Below are positions 26,601-33,768 of a DNA stretch of 64,000 nt, one piece after another. Origin of the DNA: a virus. Both the position numbers and the translations under genes were made by a program. The notes below the pieces were generated by a model. That model had not been told where the DNA came from and made no database searches. It was given only the letters and a program-made list of their open reading frames with translations. The DNA is taken from positions 29,447 through 93,446 of IMG/VR virus record IMGVR_UViG_3300010885_011653. One strand, given 5' to 3'. Each line of letters starts with the position of its first letter. Position 1 is the first letter of the stretch.

Positions 26601-29546
26601 ATTATAATCTAATATGGTTAATGTTTCACACAAAGTTAAAAATTTATTTTTAAATCTTTGATATTCTTTACGTGCATAGGCAACGGAATTTACAAAACTA
26701 ACTGACTGGTCATTCATAAAAGTCAATGCGTAAACTGCAGGACTATCATGTTGTAACAATAAACCGCCCTGTGCTTTTACGTTAATGTCTTGTATAGGAC
26801 GTTGTGTTGTTGGGCTAACTGTTGTGTTTTCAATTAAAGTATTATAGTGTTTGCGAATTTGCCCAAGAGTGATAGTATTAAAATTTGCATTTAATGGATT
26901 ATGATCAAGGTTGGCAGGTATTTCGTAATATGCAGATGCACTGATGCTATTGCTGTATACTAATACATCAATCTTGTCGCCTTCAGTAAGATTGTTTTTT
27001 AATACAATAACATCAAATAACTTGTACTGTCCTTTAACATACCCAATGGTTGATTGAAAATTGTTTAAGGTTGTGTAGTCGTTATCAGCACCGCGAACTA
27101 ATAATTCGTTATTTAGATAAACTTTTAATGTTGGTACAGTTGACTGTGCGGCAGGTGTTATATCAATTTGTACAAATGGAAAGTCACCTTGGTCTGTTGC
27201 CAAAATTCTACCGTCGTAAAATTTTGTAAACACTTGATACTGTTTTGTAGGTTCTCTGTTTAATATCCAATTATTAACTTTTGCTACAACATTAAGCCCG
27301 TCATTTTTAGCCAAGTATCCCTGGTTAAGAGGTGTATTGGTTGCGGCGCTGGTAGAAAAAGAATCTGCGTCGTAGTAGTTAGTAAAAAGAATGTCGCCGA
27401 TATTATTGAAATTTTGATATTTCAATGGAAACCCTAGTACTACATCGTTATTGCCTGTGCCTACGGAGTAATTAAAAAACTTAGTACCAGCAAAATTACT
27501 ACCAGGATATACTGTTGTGTCTGAAAAACTATATCCGTTGGCATCTACTAGATCAAACAATGGCGCTTGATTAAATGATGTTTTACGTGGTAAACATTCT
27601 GTCCACACCTCTCCATCATATTTAAAAATTCTGTCTGCGTAAGTGCCTTGTTTGACCAATACCTGCTCGCCTGCTAGTACAGGATCGTCAGCGGTTAATA
27701 TTAGTCTGATAAAGTTTTGACTGTTGATTCGTTGAATATCAACTTCATAAATTTCAAATCTAATATTTTCGTCGTAGTCATTGGCAAAAACAATACGCTG
27801 ACCATTGGCTAAAGTAACGCCTTCAACGGTAGCTGTGATTTGTCCTTCAATATTTACAAATGCATCAGTGGATGCAAAAGTTATAATGTCTATTGCTCTT
27901 TTGGCTATTTTACCATAACCGTATAATTGTAGGTTAGGCTCGAACTCAACAATAGCTCTGCGTCCTTGTACATTGGGACCGTAATCTATATCTGTTGTAT
28001 TATATTTGGCTACTGCTTCTAACACATCTTTATGAAACCAACGGTTAGTGCGTGACCAAGGATTTAAGTCTTGGCTTGCACGATTCACTGTTAAATAATC
28101 TGCTTCAACTAAAATCTGATCTTCGAATACTGTTGGTACTACCAATTGCTCAACCGGAACTAGTCTAATGTAAGTACCTACGCCTTCAACATAATATTCG
28201 CCGTCGGCGTAGGTAGCGGGTAATACTAAACTATCAAATTTAACTTTTAAACCATTGGTAAAAATAACACCGTTAGGGCTGGTATAGCTTGTTCGTCCAA
28301 TGATATCATTTAGTACATCGATAGGAGTGCTGGTATTATCTACTAATTTAATTTCGCCAAAGAAATCAGGATTGGCGCTGTCCTGGTAATACAAATAGTT
28401 AGCATTGGCAGTAATTGTTGGAACTTGTACATACCTTTTGTTATTGTCAAGCCAGAACTGCAAAGATGCGTAAGTTTTCCCTGATCGTACAAAAACTTTT
28501 TCAAGAGAATTAACAGCTTTAATAGAAACCAAATTGATTGTGTAATCGCCTGCGCCATCTGACACCAAATTGATTTTCCATACACCAGTGCGTGATGACT
28601 GTGGAACAGTCATGCTATTTGCAGTCCACTTGGCAGCGTCAAGACTGTTGTTTATAAACAGCAATGTTTTATTTTGTAGTTGATTATTAACACCATCAAA
28701 TCCGTTGGCGTTAGCGGCCAAAAAGTCACTTAATAGTTGTCCCTGTATATCACTGTAGTATAATGTAGTGGCTGCGTCTACGGTATCTACAATTGGCATT
28801 CTAATATAAAAATCTTGTGCTGTAGACAATGGCACATTAAACTCTACTACCCCAGACGAAGCACCATTGTTTTTAACGCCCATTACTTCTCGGGTGCTCA
28901 ATGTACTTACATTTCTATCTGCGCCAGAAATACCCGATTGACTTTGAATCCAGAAATTAAATCCAGACTGGTCGATGGCAAATGTATATTTGCCACCACG
29001 TGCCAAAGTAAGTTGTGTGTTAGGATGGCCACCAAGTGTACTAAAGGTGTATCCATCAACTGCGGTATTACGTGTAACTACATAGTCTGCTTGTGTGGGT
29101 GTTAATCCACTGCTAACATCCACGGCAACTGGGCCGTTTGGTAACCAGTAGTAGTTGTGATAGTTAATAAATTTGTCGTAGTCAACATGCCCATCAAAGC
29201 TGTAACTGTCTTCAACAAAAAGTTTTTGATGATTATTTACATTTCCGTTGTTACTTACAACACTTTGTAATAAATCGCTGTATTGGCCGTTAAAGGTTAT
29301 ATTTTCATTTTTATCGCGTATAACAACGCTGGGCTCAAGTTGATAGTTTGTTTTTAGTGTTGTTATTTCAGGAACATAGTTATCGCCAATTTGGTATGTG
29401 GGGCTAAATCTTCTGCCAATATATCCATTTACTGGAACGTTAACAGAATCGCTGGCTAGCTGATCTAATGTAGCGCCAAGGAATCGTTGATTTGTACCAG
29501 ATCTGAAAACCTGTGGTAAAAAATTGATAGTGTTTACTAAAGCCAT
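17631..29546 (-). CDS. Giant tail/baseplate structural protein (3971 aa)
   Basis: An uninterrupted 3971-codon frame, by far the largest gene here. It opens MALVNTINFLPQVFRSGTNQR and starts 1 base overlapping the gp6 stop (TAATG), the position T4 gives to baseplate gene 7. Residues about 2165-2530 hold seven FG-GAP-like repeats (for example DQFGSTTAISSNGRWLYAG, DQFGSSVTVTRDVMMVGAPG), predicting a seven-bladed beta propeller. Around 3520-3830 there are repeats of the type WTANT...YYSGNTYHVTGNVHAPYFA, some exactly 40 residues apart. Very large structural proteins at this locus are known in T4-like cyanophages. Likely baseplate wedge or peripheral baseplate; carbohydrate or host-surface contact by the propeller is inference. 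Confidence 0.8.
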   Translation of the reverse strand: MALVNTINFLPQVFRSGTNQRFLGATLDQLASDSVNVPVNGYIGRRFSPTYQIGDNYVPEITTLKTNYQLEPSVVIRDKNENITFNGQYSDLLQSVVSNNGNVNNHQKLFVEDSYSFDGHVDYDKFINYHNYYWLPNGPVAVDVSSGLTPTQADYVVTRNTAVDGYTFSTLGGHPNTQLTLARGGKYTFAIDQSGFNFWIQSQSGISGADRNVSTLSTREVMGVKNNGASSGVVEFNVPLSTAQDFYIRMPIVDTVDAATTLYYSDIQGQLLSDFLAANANGFDGVNNQLQNKTLLFINNSLDAAKWTANSMTVPQSSRTGVWKINLVSDGAGDYTINLVSIKAVNSLEKVFVRSGKTYASLQFWLDNNKRYVQVPTITANANYLYYQDSANPDFFGEIKLVDNTSTPIDVLNDIIGRTSYTSPNGVIFTNGLKVKFDSLVLPATYADGEYYVEGVGTYIRLVPVEQLVVPTVFEDQILVEADYLTVNRASQDLNPWSRTNRWFHKDVLEAVAKYNTTDIDYGPNVQGRRAIVEFEPNLQLYGYGKIAKRAIDIITFASTDAFVNIEGQITATVEGVTLANGQRIVFANDYDENIRFEIYEVDIQRINSQNFIRLILTADDPVLAGEQVLVKQGTYADRIFKYDGEVWTECLPRKTSFNQAPLFDLVDANGYSFSDTTVYPGSNFAGTKFFNYSVGTGNNDVVLGFPLKYQNFNNIGDILFTNYYDADSFSTSAATNTPLNQGYLAKNDGLNVVAKVNNWILNREPTKQYQVFTKFYDGRILATDQGDFPFVQIDITPAAQSTVPTLKVYLNNELLVRGADNDYTTLNNFQSTIGYVKGQYKLFDVIVLKNNLTEGDKIDVLVYSNSISASAYYEIPANLDHNPLNANFNTITLGQIRKHYNTLIENTTVSPTTQRPIQDINVKAQGGLLLQHDSPAVYALTFMNDQSVSFVNSVAYARKEYQRFKNKFLTLCETLTILDYNDPAAGVDIILKNINTVKNSNFPWYYSDMVPYGAEYNEVVYTVLNARQTNYEISSIFDDTQLSNRAVLVYVNGTQLVKGVDYEFNNLAPSIILTTPLSIGTILVIRDYYNTDGNFIPETPTKLGLYPKFTPELFTDTTYLTPTEVLRGHDGSITPAFGDFRDQYLLELELRIYNNIKANYTNNTLDLYDTIPGQFRSTDYSSGEWNRLLSQNFLYWVGSNKVDYASNTWFNAGDPWTWNYSQFTGLDGVKLQGSWRAIYNHWFDTVSPNLFPWRMLGISDEPSWWQDRYGPSPYTSGNATLWEDLEAGYIWNNGSAYYDTRFARPGLTNFIPVDTAGNLLPPTAIGIIKEYSNRTIDNKFAIGHQGPAETAWRRSSDFPFAVQQGLALARPAKYFASQLDTSRFYFNEVTGQFSSATNQKITPTALVVNGDTTTGTVLRTSGYANWIADSIKNYGIDPVTKLNTYYQNLSVQLAYRCSGFTDKKLITVSAEQTSPGTTNSSVIIPDSNYETYIGKPVPNRTITYSAVVVERTESGYSVKGYDSTDPFFTILPSVANNKVETIKVDNLAVKIYQDSSNRSITIPYGTTFATAQQIADFLISYERHLVAQGFVFQTFDDDLGETKNFRLSIKEFLFWAQQGWDLGTILVLTPASTRVFITSTDSIVDEISNMPGQGIVLDQNYVPIKSQHFNIIRTDFPGENRFQFDTINGSTIGLVKLNFVQYESTLIFDNVDDFGDVIYIPEQGARQYRLKVSGFKTGAWSGAISPAGYIYSNPDINAWIPGQDYRMGDLVVYNDAYYTASMDVLASETFNITVWTEIPYSSIQTGLLPTPGTNAQMFTNIYDIDNPPVDEQVQMFSSGLIGFRERPYLTDLGMSIPTQTKFYQGYIKQKGTKNAIDALTKAQFNNINSTISTYEEWAFRVGVYGDVNNNQYREFILDQSTFKTNPVAFTYADTYSTGNIVVDLVQSNIYTSSNLTTTSTQLYNNRVNNLYIGDLPDCGYINVQDVDYQVFDITKLSMIDNPVVGKKIWVAKDYNKNWNVLRINATRSQAIKMAYTLDTYAKLTFDNAHSFNSNDYFILDNFNPLFDGLYRVVNVPDLLSVTIELDDPTKLISTSGRAVGNGVIYSLDSAVINRITELDSIRPLNGWKSHDHIWVNNATQDGWGVYTYNRPWVSNVSVTVTANTVTSNDQFGSTTAISSNGRWLYAGNPGNKSVQVFANVDYEFSTAQTISNINASFGSSFDTQANLLAIGAPTAGNVHVYYNNNGTHTKLQMLHSANASGKFGANIAMSADGHWLYVNEPTVSQVQAYYTSNVASAASYTLVSSLTVAATAIKTNANGTRLFVGASNDTNGVIGNGNLYVYSRTANAFTLGQTLTSQYKNINAGFGASLAIDSTAGNLFVGIPNSLASGNANGLVERYTYNGTSYVFKESIVHPDAQVGQFGSSLSITGDAVVLAVGSSGSAADEDTTFDGDALSIDAGTTYFVDQVSNSGAIYLFESIIDQTVANDLGTYSYTDDLSAQVDSGDQFGSSVTVTRDVMMVGAPGTNNSAGDVQIYENISKSRAWELTRQQQVQVDINSIGRTFIYNKSDNNILAAVDFIDPAKGKVLSTVDQDIDYKHTHDPALYNAGTGDIHEDFHWGPSQVGKIWWDLDNARYIDYEQDALIYRLNHWGELFPGSEINVYEWTESYVLPSQYTGTGTPLHSDDSAYSTYGYVDQSGTIRLKYYFWVKNKDSISYQTGKTNSAYSIAAAIENPQSQGIPYATVLRNDTIAIYNIKNKLVGQNSVVHLGNKAVDSGLIHSEYALVQEGNPASTIPDVIKNKLIDSLSGQDLFGQTVPDPALTPAQSYGIDIRPRQSMFVNRTLAWTNYLTFVNAVLSTYPVVDRRVLTTLNSNEPTPSALTGAYNQVVATKEDLGYLNAANFATGYKILVENDSTQDTKWAIYTWSGTAWSVSRIQSYKTSLYWTSIDWYESTYDPTRTPDVTVANRVELGKLTLVASTYIKVLDNGSGEFAVYYVNPNLTTTLVGIQNGTVQIDTTSIPAKEMRQLALAIQNEILIEDLAAEYNTLFFIMIKYALTEQKNLDWVFKTSFISATQYIRKLEHFPAYIADNQNYYLDYMNEVTPYRTAVREFVIDYIGNDNYGGDVTDFDLPAYYDKTLQVYRSPSGEQSYDPLLLTENLYYNWAQNYKYKVVDIIVEDAGQDYLFPPDIVVYGGNGSGAKAYAAVNSSGQITGIYVTKGGEGFTTIPEIKIEGTGTDARARAVLRNVYDGANQGHNVIRSINTTMKFDRINYTSANTFVFWDTLTANTSVGNVIPANTILVINSKLYNLANAYTITGNTTTGSVNFPIDFVTQIYAGDFNNANDRIISTQGNIDLSITQAGLSYPGVIIDGNTYIGQELDAIVTSSYADNLGIDPNAIFVDGGAYVDTFSSYAPDELVPGRMYDSLNLTVTQNIDPELLKFRFLDNMNQEHSFLRIAAANTTVLSSNLSIRDIEILVNDATKLPNPDPDLDIPGYVFINGEKITYWRNYSLETPTVWSANTVISTATLVTNDGHAGNTYITKGNVYAPNIPWTANVAYNINANLYYSGNSYIVTGNVRAPSFAAIEANLTLLYTGENSGFNTIKSNVRQVSTNTIAQLRRGVDGTYTPNVHVAGSSVVDAGQQQIIPGTTLGNILVTANTAYKATDIVSYGANLTLIVSANIGDTITQRTIISNWTANTYVLTGEYTYNSLNGYSYITSGNVFAEHFANISANNNPVWTANTAITSTTMYYSGNTYHVTGNVHAPYFANVSANNNPVWTANTVTTAQMIYYSGNTYQVKGNVHATYFANVVSSGNAVLAFGSTAVNLLFAGNVAANLAFAGNTITISTMKVLETVSNVKTIPVLLVNGTIEGLPELFDGNVNGPVGFDEQGFDNTVGSIFVNDSQTPAYVTSSYVLGTVTQSGFANVSADTRLLQGNIWYNPGVGYATDGTGIVNSTTVQAEFLKASKG
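18121..18440 (-). repeat. 120-base tandem repeat inside giant structural gene
   Basis: Near-identical blocks recur every 120 bases, for example the segment beginning at 18201 and again at 18321, and that beginning at 18121 and again at 18241. Each unit encodes 40 residues with the core YYSGNTYxVxGNVHA. A more degenerate unit continues to about 18990. The period is a multiple of three, so the frame is preserved. Confidence 0.7.
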
Positions 29547-32500
29547 TAATAGCCCCCGACCAATGGTGCAGTTAAATTAAGTCCTGCGGCAGTCACTGCT
29601 GATACAATGTCAATGTCATTGACCGTGGCCGCACTGGCGATAATTTCCCACGGCTCGCTGTTGATTTGGAAATAGTTGCCGAATGCCATATTATCCCCTG
29701 CCGGGATAATAACCACACTTGATATTGCAGGTGCAAGTATTTTGTGCAGGTATGCACTTAGCTCAGAGAAATAAAACGTATCTCCAAATCCCCAATTGGC
29801 TATGGAAAAATAATTATTAATAGCAGATATTACACGACTTTTGATTTCGTTATCTGTTAAATTAATTGCAGGGTTTTTTACCACTTGAAAACGAGCCTGT
29901 AACATTGTGTTTGCTTTTGCCCCGAATAAAGGTTTAAATTTAGCTGGATTATAAATTAGTGTATCACTAATGGTCTTATAGTTGTTTAGTCCGCTATAGG
30001 CAATTTCTAAACTGCCCGATGTTGGTGCAATTGGTTCAGTGATCGTACCAGTTAAATCTCTCAACCATTTAAAATAGTCTGAGCTATAGTCAGCAGTTAA
30101 TATATATAGATCAATAATATTAATAGGTGTTGGGTCTATACGATTACGTGCCGGAACGTTGTGCTTGTATTGGAAATACAAATCACTGCGTGTATTGTTG
30201 CCATCTGCTACCAGAGTAAACAAATCAGGATTATCCGGTACACCGTCCATTTGTGTACTAGCAGATTTTACCAGCACTTGATTATTGTCAACATAGCCAT
30301 CTTCTGCTGTGATAGTATTATAGATTTGCCAAATTACATCGTTGGCCAATGGATTGTTACTACCGGGTTGAGTGTTGATCTTAAGTATCTTAACAATGTC
30401 CGTGACATTGGTTCCTGTTAGTGAATCATATACTTTGACCTTGGGATCAAAGTAAAATACAGTTGATCTATCGCTGCCAAAAGTATATTCTAAGTTGCGA
30501 TATTGTACATTATACAATCCTTGATTGTATGTAAATTTCAATAACCAATTGGTACTGGTACCAATTGAACTTGGTGTTATGTTTTCCCATGCTTGATTTG
30601 TTTGATTATAAATCAATCCAAAATTGACACGGGCACCAATTTGACTAACGATTGTGTCTATTAGCGATGTGGTAAAATTATTTTTATACACTGGAATAAT
30701 AGCATTTTGCCCGGTCAAACTAGCCGACGGTTCGCTTAGTATTGCACCGGTTGGCACTTGAGTGCCGAATGTAATTTGATTTGGTGTTTGATTATCATCA
30801 CCAGCTACTACTCGTGTAACTGCCGCATAGAAATTTAAGGTATCACTAGATACCGCAGGATTTCCAGATATTAATTTATGCTGTGCATCAAAGTAATATC
30901 CTGTTGGTGCAGAAAACTGTAAACTAGCTCCTGGTGTAATATATTTTAAATTGCTACTAATTCCTGTACCGACATCTTGCACATTACCAGAAGTAAGATA
31001 TGTTAGGTTACCAGTACTGCTCACTGTAGTGTTGGCACTTTGAACAAAAGTAATGTTAGCCCGTGTACTGTTGTATCTGGTGTAGTTTTTATAATAATAA
31101 TTGTTCATGCCCACGCCGCTAACAGTTGGAATTATGTCATTGTAAATGGCATTGTAAATATCTGTTGTGGTTAAAAAGTCAAATGTCAATGTCGAAATAC
31201 GACTGTTGGCTGTCAATATACCATCGTCGCCAAAAATGTTAGTACTGCTAAAACTGCTTGTTGGATCGATGCTGTCTAGATATAAACTCACACCCGAGCT
31301 AGTACGATTAACTGCTTTGACCTTTTGAATACTAGTATATGATGTTTGTGGGAAGATATTATAATCCTCACCTGTAATCATACGATTCTGTGTATAATAT
31401 TGTTGTGGTGCGTAGGATTTAACGCTGGCTAAACTTTGAGTTGTTGTTGCATTAGTTACGCTATACTTTAAACTGGCAATAACTGTTAAAGTTTCAATAG
31501 TGCCTTTCTTGCTAGTATAGTAGATAGGAATATTAACACTAGGCAAATCGTCTGGAGTGATGCTATACGCAAGACCGTTGCTGGTACGATACCAGAACGA
31601 GAAACTACCTTGTGGAATATTACTGAAACTGCCGTCACCAAATATCAAATTGACTGTGTCACTGGACATTGAATTAATTTGATATAAATTTTTGTTTGCC
31701 AATTGGTTGTAAACAACATTTATCCCAGAAAGTGCAGGAACTGCTTGCCATACAATTTGTGGACGATTGTTTGTGTCTAGTTTATATAACCAATGGTCTG
31801 TGTGGTTAATATTTGATGTATTAATAGTAACAAAGTTGTTTGGAACAGCATTTTGTATGCTGAAGTTGGTAGACTGTAAGCTACCTTGTTTAAAGTAAAC
31901 AAAGAATCCAGTATTATTACTGCCGTTGCCATTGTTATCGTTACGATAAAGAATGTTAAATATCCCAACATTGGTTGGGTCTGCTTCGTAGACATAGCTT
32001 TCGCCTACTGTAGTGGCGCTGACTGCTTCAAAGTTAGTTGACTCATTTTGTATAACAGCCTGAAACGGTGCTACTGGTAAATTTTGGGGGTTGAGACTGA
32101 TGCTGTATTCGTCAGTTTGAATTCCATTGATAGACTGGCTATTAGCAGGTTTGCCAACTGCCTGGCTATTAACAAAAGCCGCATTTAAGATTGTGGTAAA
32201 TTGTTCTAGCCAATTATCGTTAGTTAAGTCGTTCCATTGTACTGTGGCATTGGTTAAGTTGTTGCCTGCGCTGTCTGACAAACTTTCAGTGGTACTGATA
32301 CGATCAATTTTCAATAGGCCACTGGCGCTTTGTGTGCGAGTGGGGTTATACGCCAACATACGTGCTAATTTTAAAATACTATCACGGCGCTGAGCTGTAT
32401 CTATGAAATTTTCACGAGCATTTAAATCTGTACGGAAAGCTAAACTTTGCCCCAAAAATGCTATACAATCAATGAGAGCCAGGTATTCTGAGCTTTCTAC

Positions 32501-32665
32501 AAAATCGTTAAAAGTTTCTGGATAATAGGTTTTGATATAGTTGATCATACTAGCACGAAGTGTTTCAAAATCGTAGCTTGCAAAATCAGCATTTGTAAAG
32601 GATTGGTATACTTTAGTCCAATCTTGTTCAACTAATAAATTTGTTTGACGTGTAGTTTGTGCCAT
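29546..32665 (-). CDS. 6: Baseplate wedge subunit gp6-like
   Basis: A 1039-residue protein whose N-terminus matches T4-superfamily gp6: DFASYDFETLRASMINYIK, YPETFNDFVESSEYLALID, AFLGQSLAFRTDLNARENF and ARMLAYNPTRTQSASG. gp6 dimers form the inner iris of the baseplate around the hub and bind gp25 and gp53 in the wedge core. It is longer than T4 gp6 (about 660 residues), as usual in cyanophage-type relatives. The C-terminal part (NPAINLTDNEIKSRVISAINNYF, then FYFSELSAYLHKI) is typical of gpJ-like domains. A GATAAATAC late motif lies 20 bases before the ATG. Confidence 0.92.
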   Translation of the reverse strand: MAQTTRQTNLLVEQDWTKVYQSFTNADFASYDFETLRASMINYIKTYYPETFNDFVESSEYLALIDCIAFLGQSLAFRTDLNARENFIDTAQRRDSILKLARMLAYNPTRTQSASGLLKIDRISTTESLSDSAGNNLTNATVQWNDLTNDNWLEQFTTILNAAFVNSQAVGKPANSQSINGIQTDEYSISLNPQNLPVAPFQAVIQNESTNFEAVSATTVGESYVYEADPTNVGIFNILYRNDNNGNGSNNTGFFVYFKQGSLQSTNFSIQNAVPNNFVTINTSNINHTDHWLYKLDTNNRPQIVWQAVPALSGINVVYNQLANKNLYQINSMSSDTVNLIFGDGSFSNIPQGSFSFWYRTSNGLAYSITPDDLPSVNIPIYYTSKKGTIETLTVIASLKYSVTNATTTQSLASVKSYAPQQYYTQNRMITGEDYNIFPQTSYTSIQKVKAVNRTSSGVSLYLDSIDPTSSFSSTNIFGDDGILTANSRISTLTFDFLTTTDIYNAIYNDIIPTVSGVGMNNYYYKNYTRYNSTRANITFVQSANTTVSSTGNLTYLTSGNVQDVGTGISSNLKYITPGASLQFSAPTGYYFDAQHKLISGNPAVSSDTLNFYAAVTRVVAGDDNQTPNQITFGTQVPTGAILSEPSASLTGQNAIIPVYKNNFTTSLIDTIVSQIGARVNFGLIYNQTNQAWENITPSSIGTSTNWLLKFTYNQGLYNVQYRNLEYTFGSDRSTVFYFDPKVKVYDSLTGTNVTDIVKILKINTQPGSNNPLANDVIWQIYNTITAEDGYVDNNQVLVKSASTQMDGVPDNPDLFTLVADGNNTRSDLYFQYKHNVPARNRIDPTPINIIDLYILTADYSSDYFKWLRDLTGTITEPIAPTSGSLEIAYSGLNNYKTISDTLIYNPAKFKPLFGAKANTMLQARFQVVKNPAINLTDNEIKSRVISAINNYFSIANWGFGDTFYFSELSAYLHKILAPAISSVVIIPAGDNMAFGNYFQINSEPWEIIASAATVNDIDIVSAVTAAGLNLTAPLVGGY

Positions 32666-32684
32666 ATTATTTTACCTATATTGA

Positions 32685-32693
32685 GTATTTATC
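32685..32693 (-). promoter_or_regulatory. Late promoter-like octamer (GATAAATAC) before gp6
   Basis: Minus-strand T4-late-like element; the predicted transcript would start about 32679, giving a 14-base leader that includes an AGGT Shine-Dalgarno before ATG 32665. Confidence 0.55.
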
Positions 32694-32717
32694 GGCGGAA
32701 ATAATATGGTCTGTTAA

Positions 32718-33095
32718 TTAACCAAGCGTTAAAGTTTTGGAGTTTTGATTAAAATTAAAGTTGATAGTATCGGTTTGATTTGTGGGTACATAGCTCAGGG
32801 TAATTTGAACCATCAATCCGTTATGTTGTTGTGTAACAGCAACTTGCCCCACACGAAGTCTGGGGTCGTAGCTGACAATACGTACAATATCTTTAGTAAT
32901 GAGTTCTTGGACTGATTCATCTAGCGGATCAAACAAATGATCCCAGACAATAGTGCCAAAATTTGGTTGCATGAGCTTGTCGCCCTTGCGTATATTAAAG
33001 TAATTGATCAAGTCCTGTCGTGCCAGCGCATAGTCGGTTAAGACGTATTTTTTCTTATTAACTAGTGTACTGATTCCGCGGTATATTGTTGTCAT
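32718..33095 (-). CDS. 25: Baseplate wedge subunit gp25-like
   Basis: A 125-residue protein of the gp25/gpW-lysozyme-like family. Diagnostic segments are YALARQDLINYFNIRKGDKL, QPNFGTIVWDHLFDPLDE and DIVRIVSYDPRLRV. In T4 gp25 sits in the wedge core with gp6 and gp53 and helps trigger sheath polymerisation. Length matches T4 gp25 (132 residues). It is transcribed just upstream of gp6, as expected for this phage group. An AATAAATAC motif lies immediately before the ATG. Confidence 0.92.
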   Translation of the reverse strand: MTTIYRGISTLVNKKKYVLTDYALARQDLINYFNIRKGDKLMQPNFGTIVWDHLFDPLDESVQELITKDIVRIVSYDPRLRVGQVAVTQQHNGLMVQITLSYVPTNQTDTINFNFNQNSKTLTLG

Positions 33096-33099
33096 AATA

Positions 33100-33108
33100 G
33101 TATTTATT
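33100..33108 (-). promoter_or_regulatory. Possible late promoter-like octamer (AATAAATAC)
   Basis: Minus-strand match to the late motif only 4 bases before gp25 ATG; transcription would start at the ATG itself, so it may serve only leaderless or downstream expression, or be chance. Confidence 0.3.
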
Positions 33109-33766
33109 GTGCTAGAACTTGTATGGCATAGCGACCACCATTAAAACTTGCGGCGCCCGAACCCTGATTAGAATATCTCCATGCATACGCACCTGTGCCG
33201 TACGGGTATCTCCCAGTTGGCTGTTGTCCGGCCCCTAATGTCCAGGCTACGTACATCATACCGGCTATTACATCTACAGAATCTGTCAACGCAATAGCAC
33301 TTACTTGTAGCAACTCTTTAAAGTAATCAATTAATAGTTGATAAGCTAAATGTTCCTGAATGGTGATATTTGTTAAAAATGTATTTTGACTGTCTGCATT
33401 ATAAAAATAATTAGCGTAATTGTTTACTGTAGACTGCAAGTACACTGGCCTCCAACTGCTTTTATAGTTTACTGCATCAGTTCCATGGAACTCTGTGCTG
33501 TGTACCGCTAGCAGTCCATATTCTTCTAGTTTAGCGGCAGTGATTTGATATCTACCTAATTGATCATCTGTACCAATTTTATTATAATCCCATACACTTA
33601 TATCATAGGCAATTTGGCCAAGTAGAGCTTGTATTTGAGTATTTGATAACGGTCCTATATTGGCCCACGCTGGTGGTATTGCGGGTGCATCTGCTCTGCC
33701 TAGCCATGCTGGCGGTAAAGGAGTTAATATTTCCTGTCCAATTGCTTGTGCGATTCCTATGTCCAC
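33104..33766 (-). CDS. Lysozyme-like baseplate-associated protein
   Basis: A 220-residue protein between gp5 and gp25. Residues 55-87 (DISVWDYNKIGTDD, then GRYQITAAKLEEYGLL) resemble the GxYQ region of lysozyme/transglycosylase-like folds, and acidic residues at D55, D60 and E81-82 are candidates for a catalytic role. The end is glycine/alanine-rich (GYPYGTGAYAWRYSNQGSG in essence). It lies 2 bases downstream of the gp5 stop and is probably a tail peptidoglycan-processing or hub-associated subunit. No signal peptide, so it would act from the virion. The assignment rests on a short motif and on neighbours. Confidence 0.5.
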   Translation of the reverse strand: MDIGIAQAIGQEILTPLPPAWLGRADAPAIPPAWANIGPLSNTQIQALLGQIAYDISVWDYNKIGTDDQLGRYQITAAKLEEYGLLAVHSTEFHGTDAVNYKSSWRPVYLQSTVNNYANYFYNADSQNTFLTNITIQEHLAYQLLIDYFKELLQVSAIALTDSVDVIAGMMYVAWTLGAGQQPTGRYPYGTGAYAWRYSNQGSGAASFNGGRYAIQVLAQ

Positions 33767-33768
33767 GA

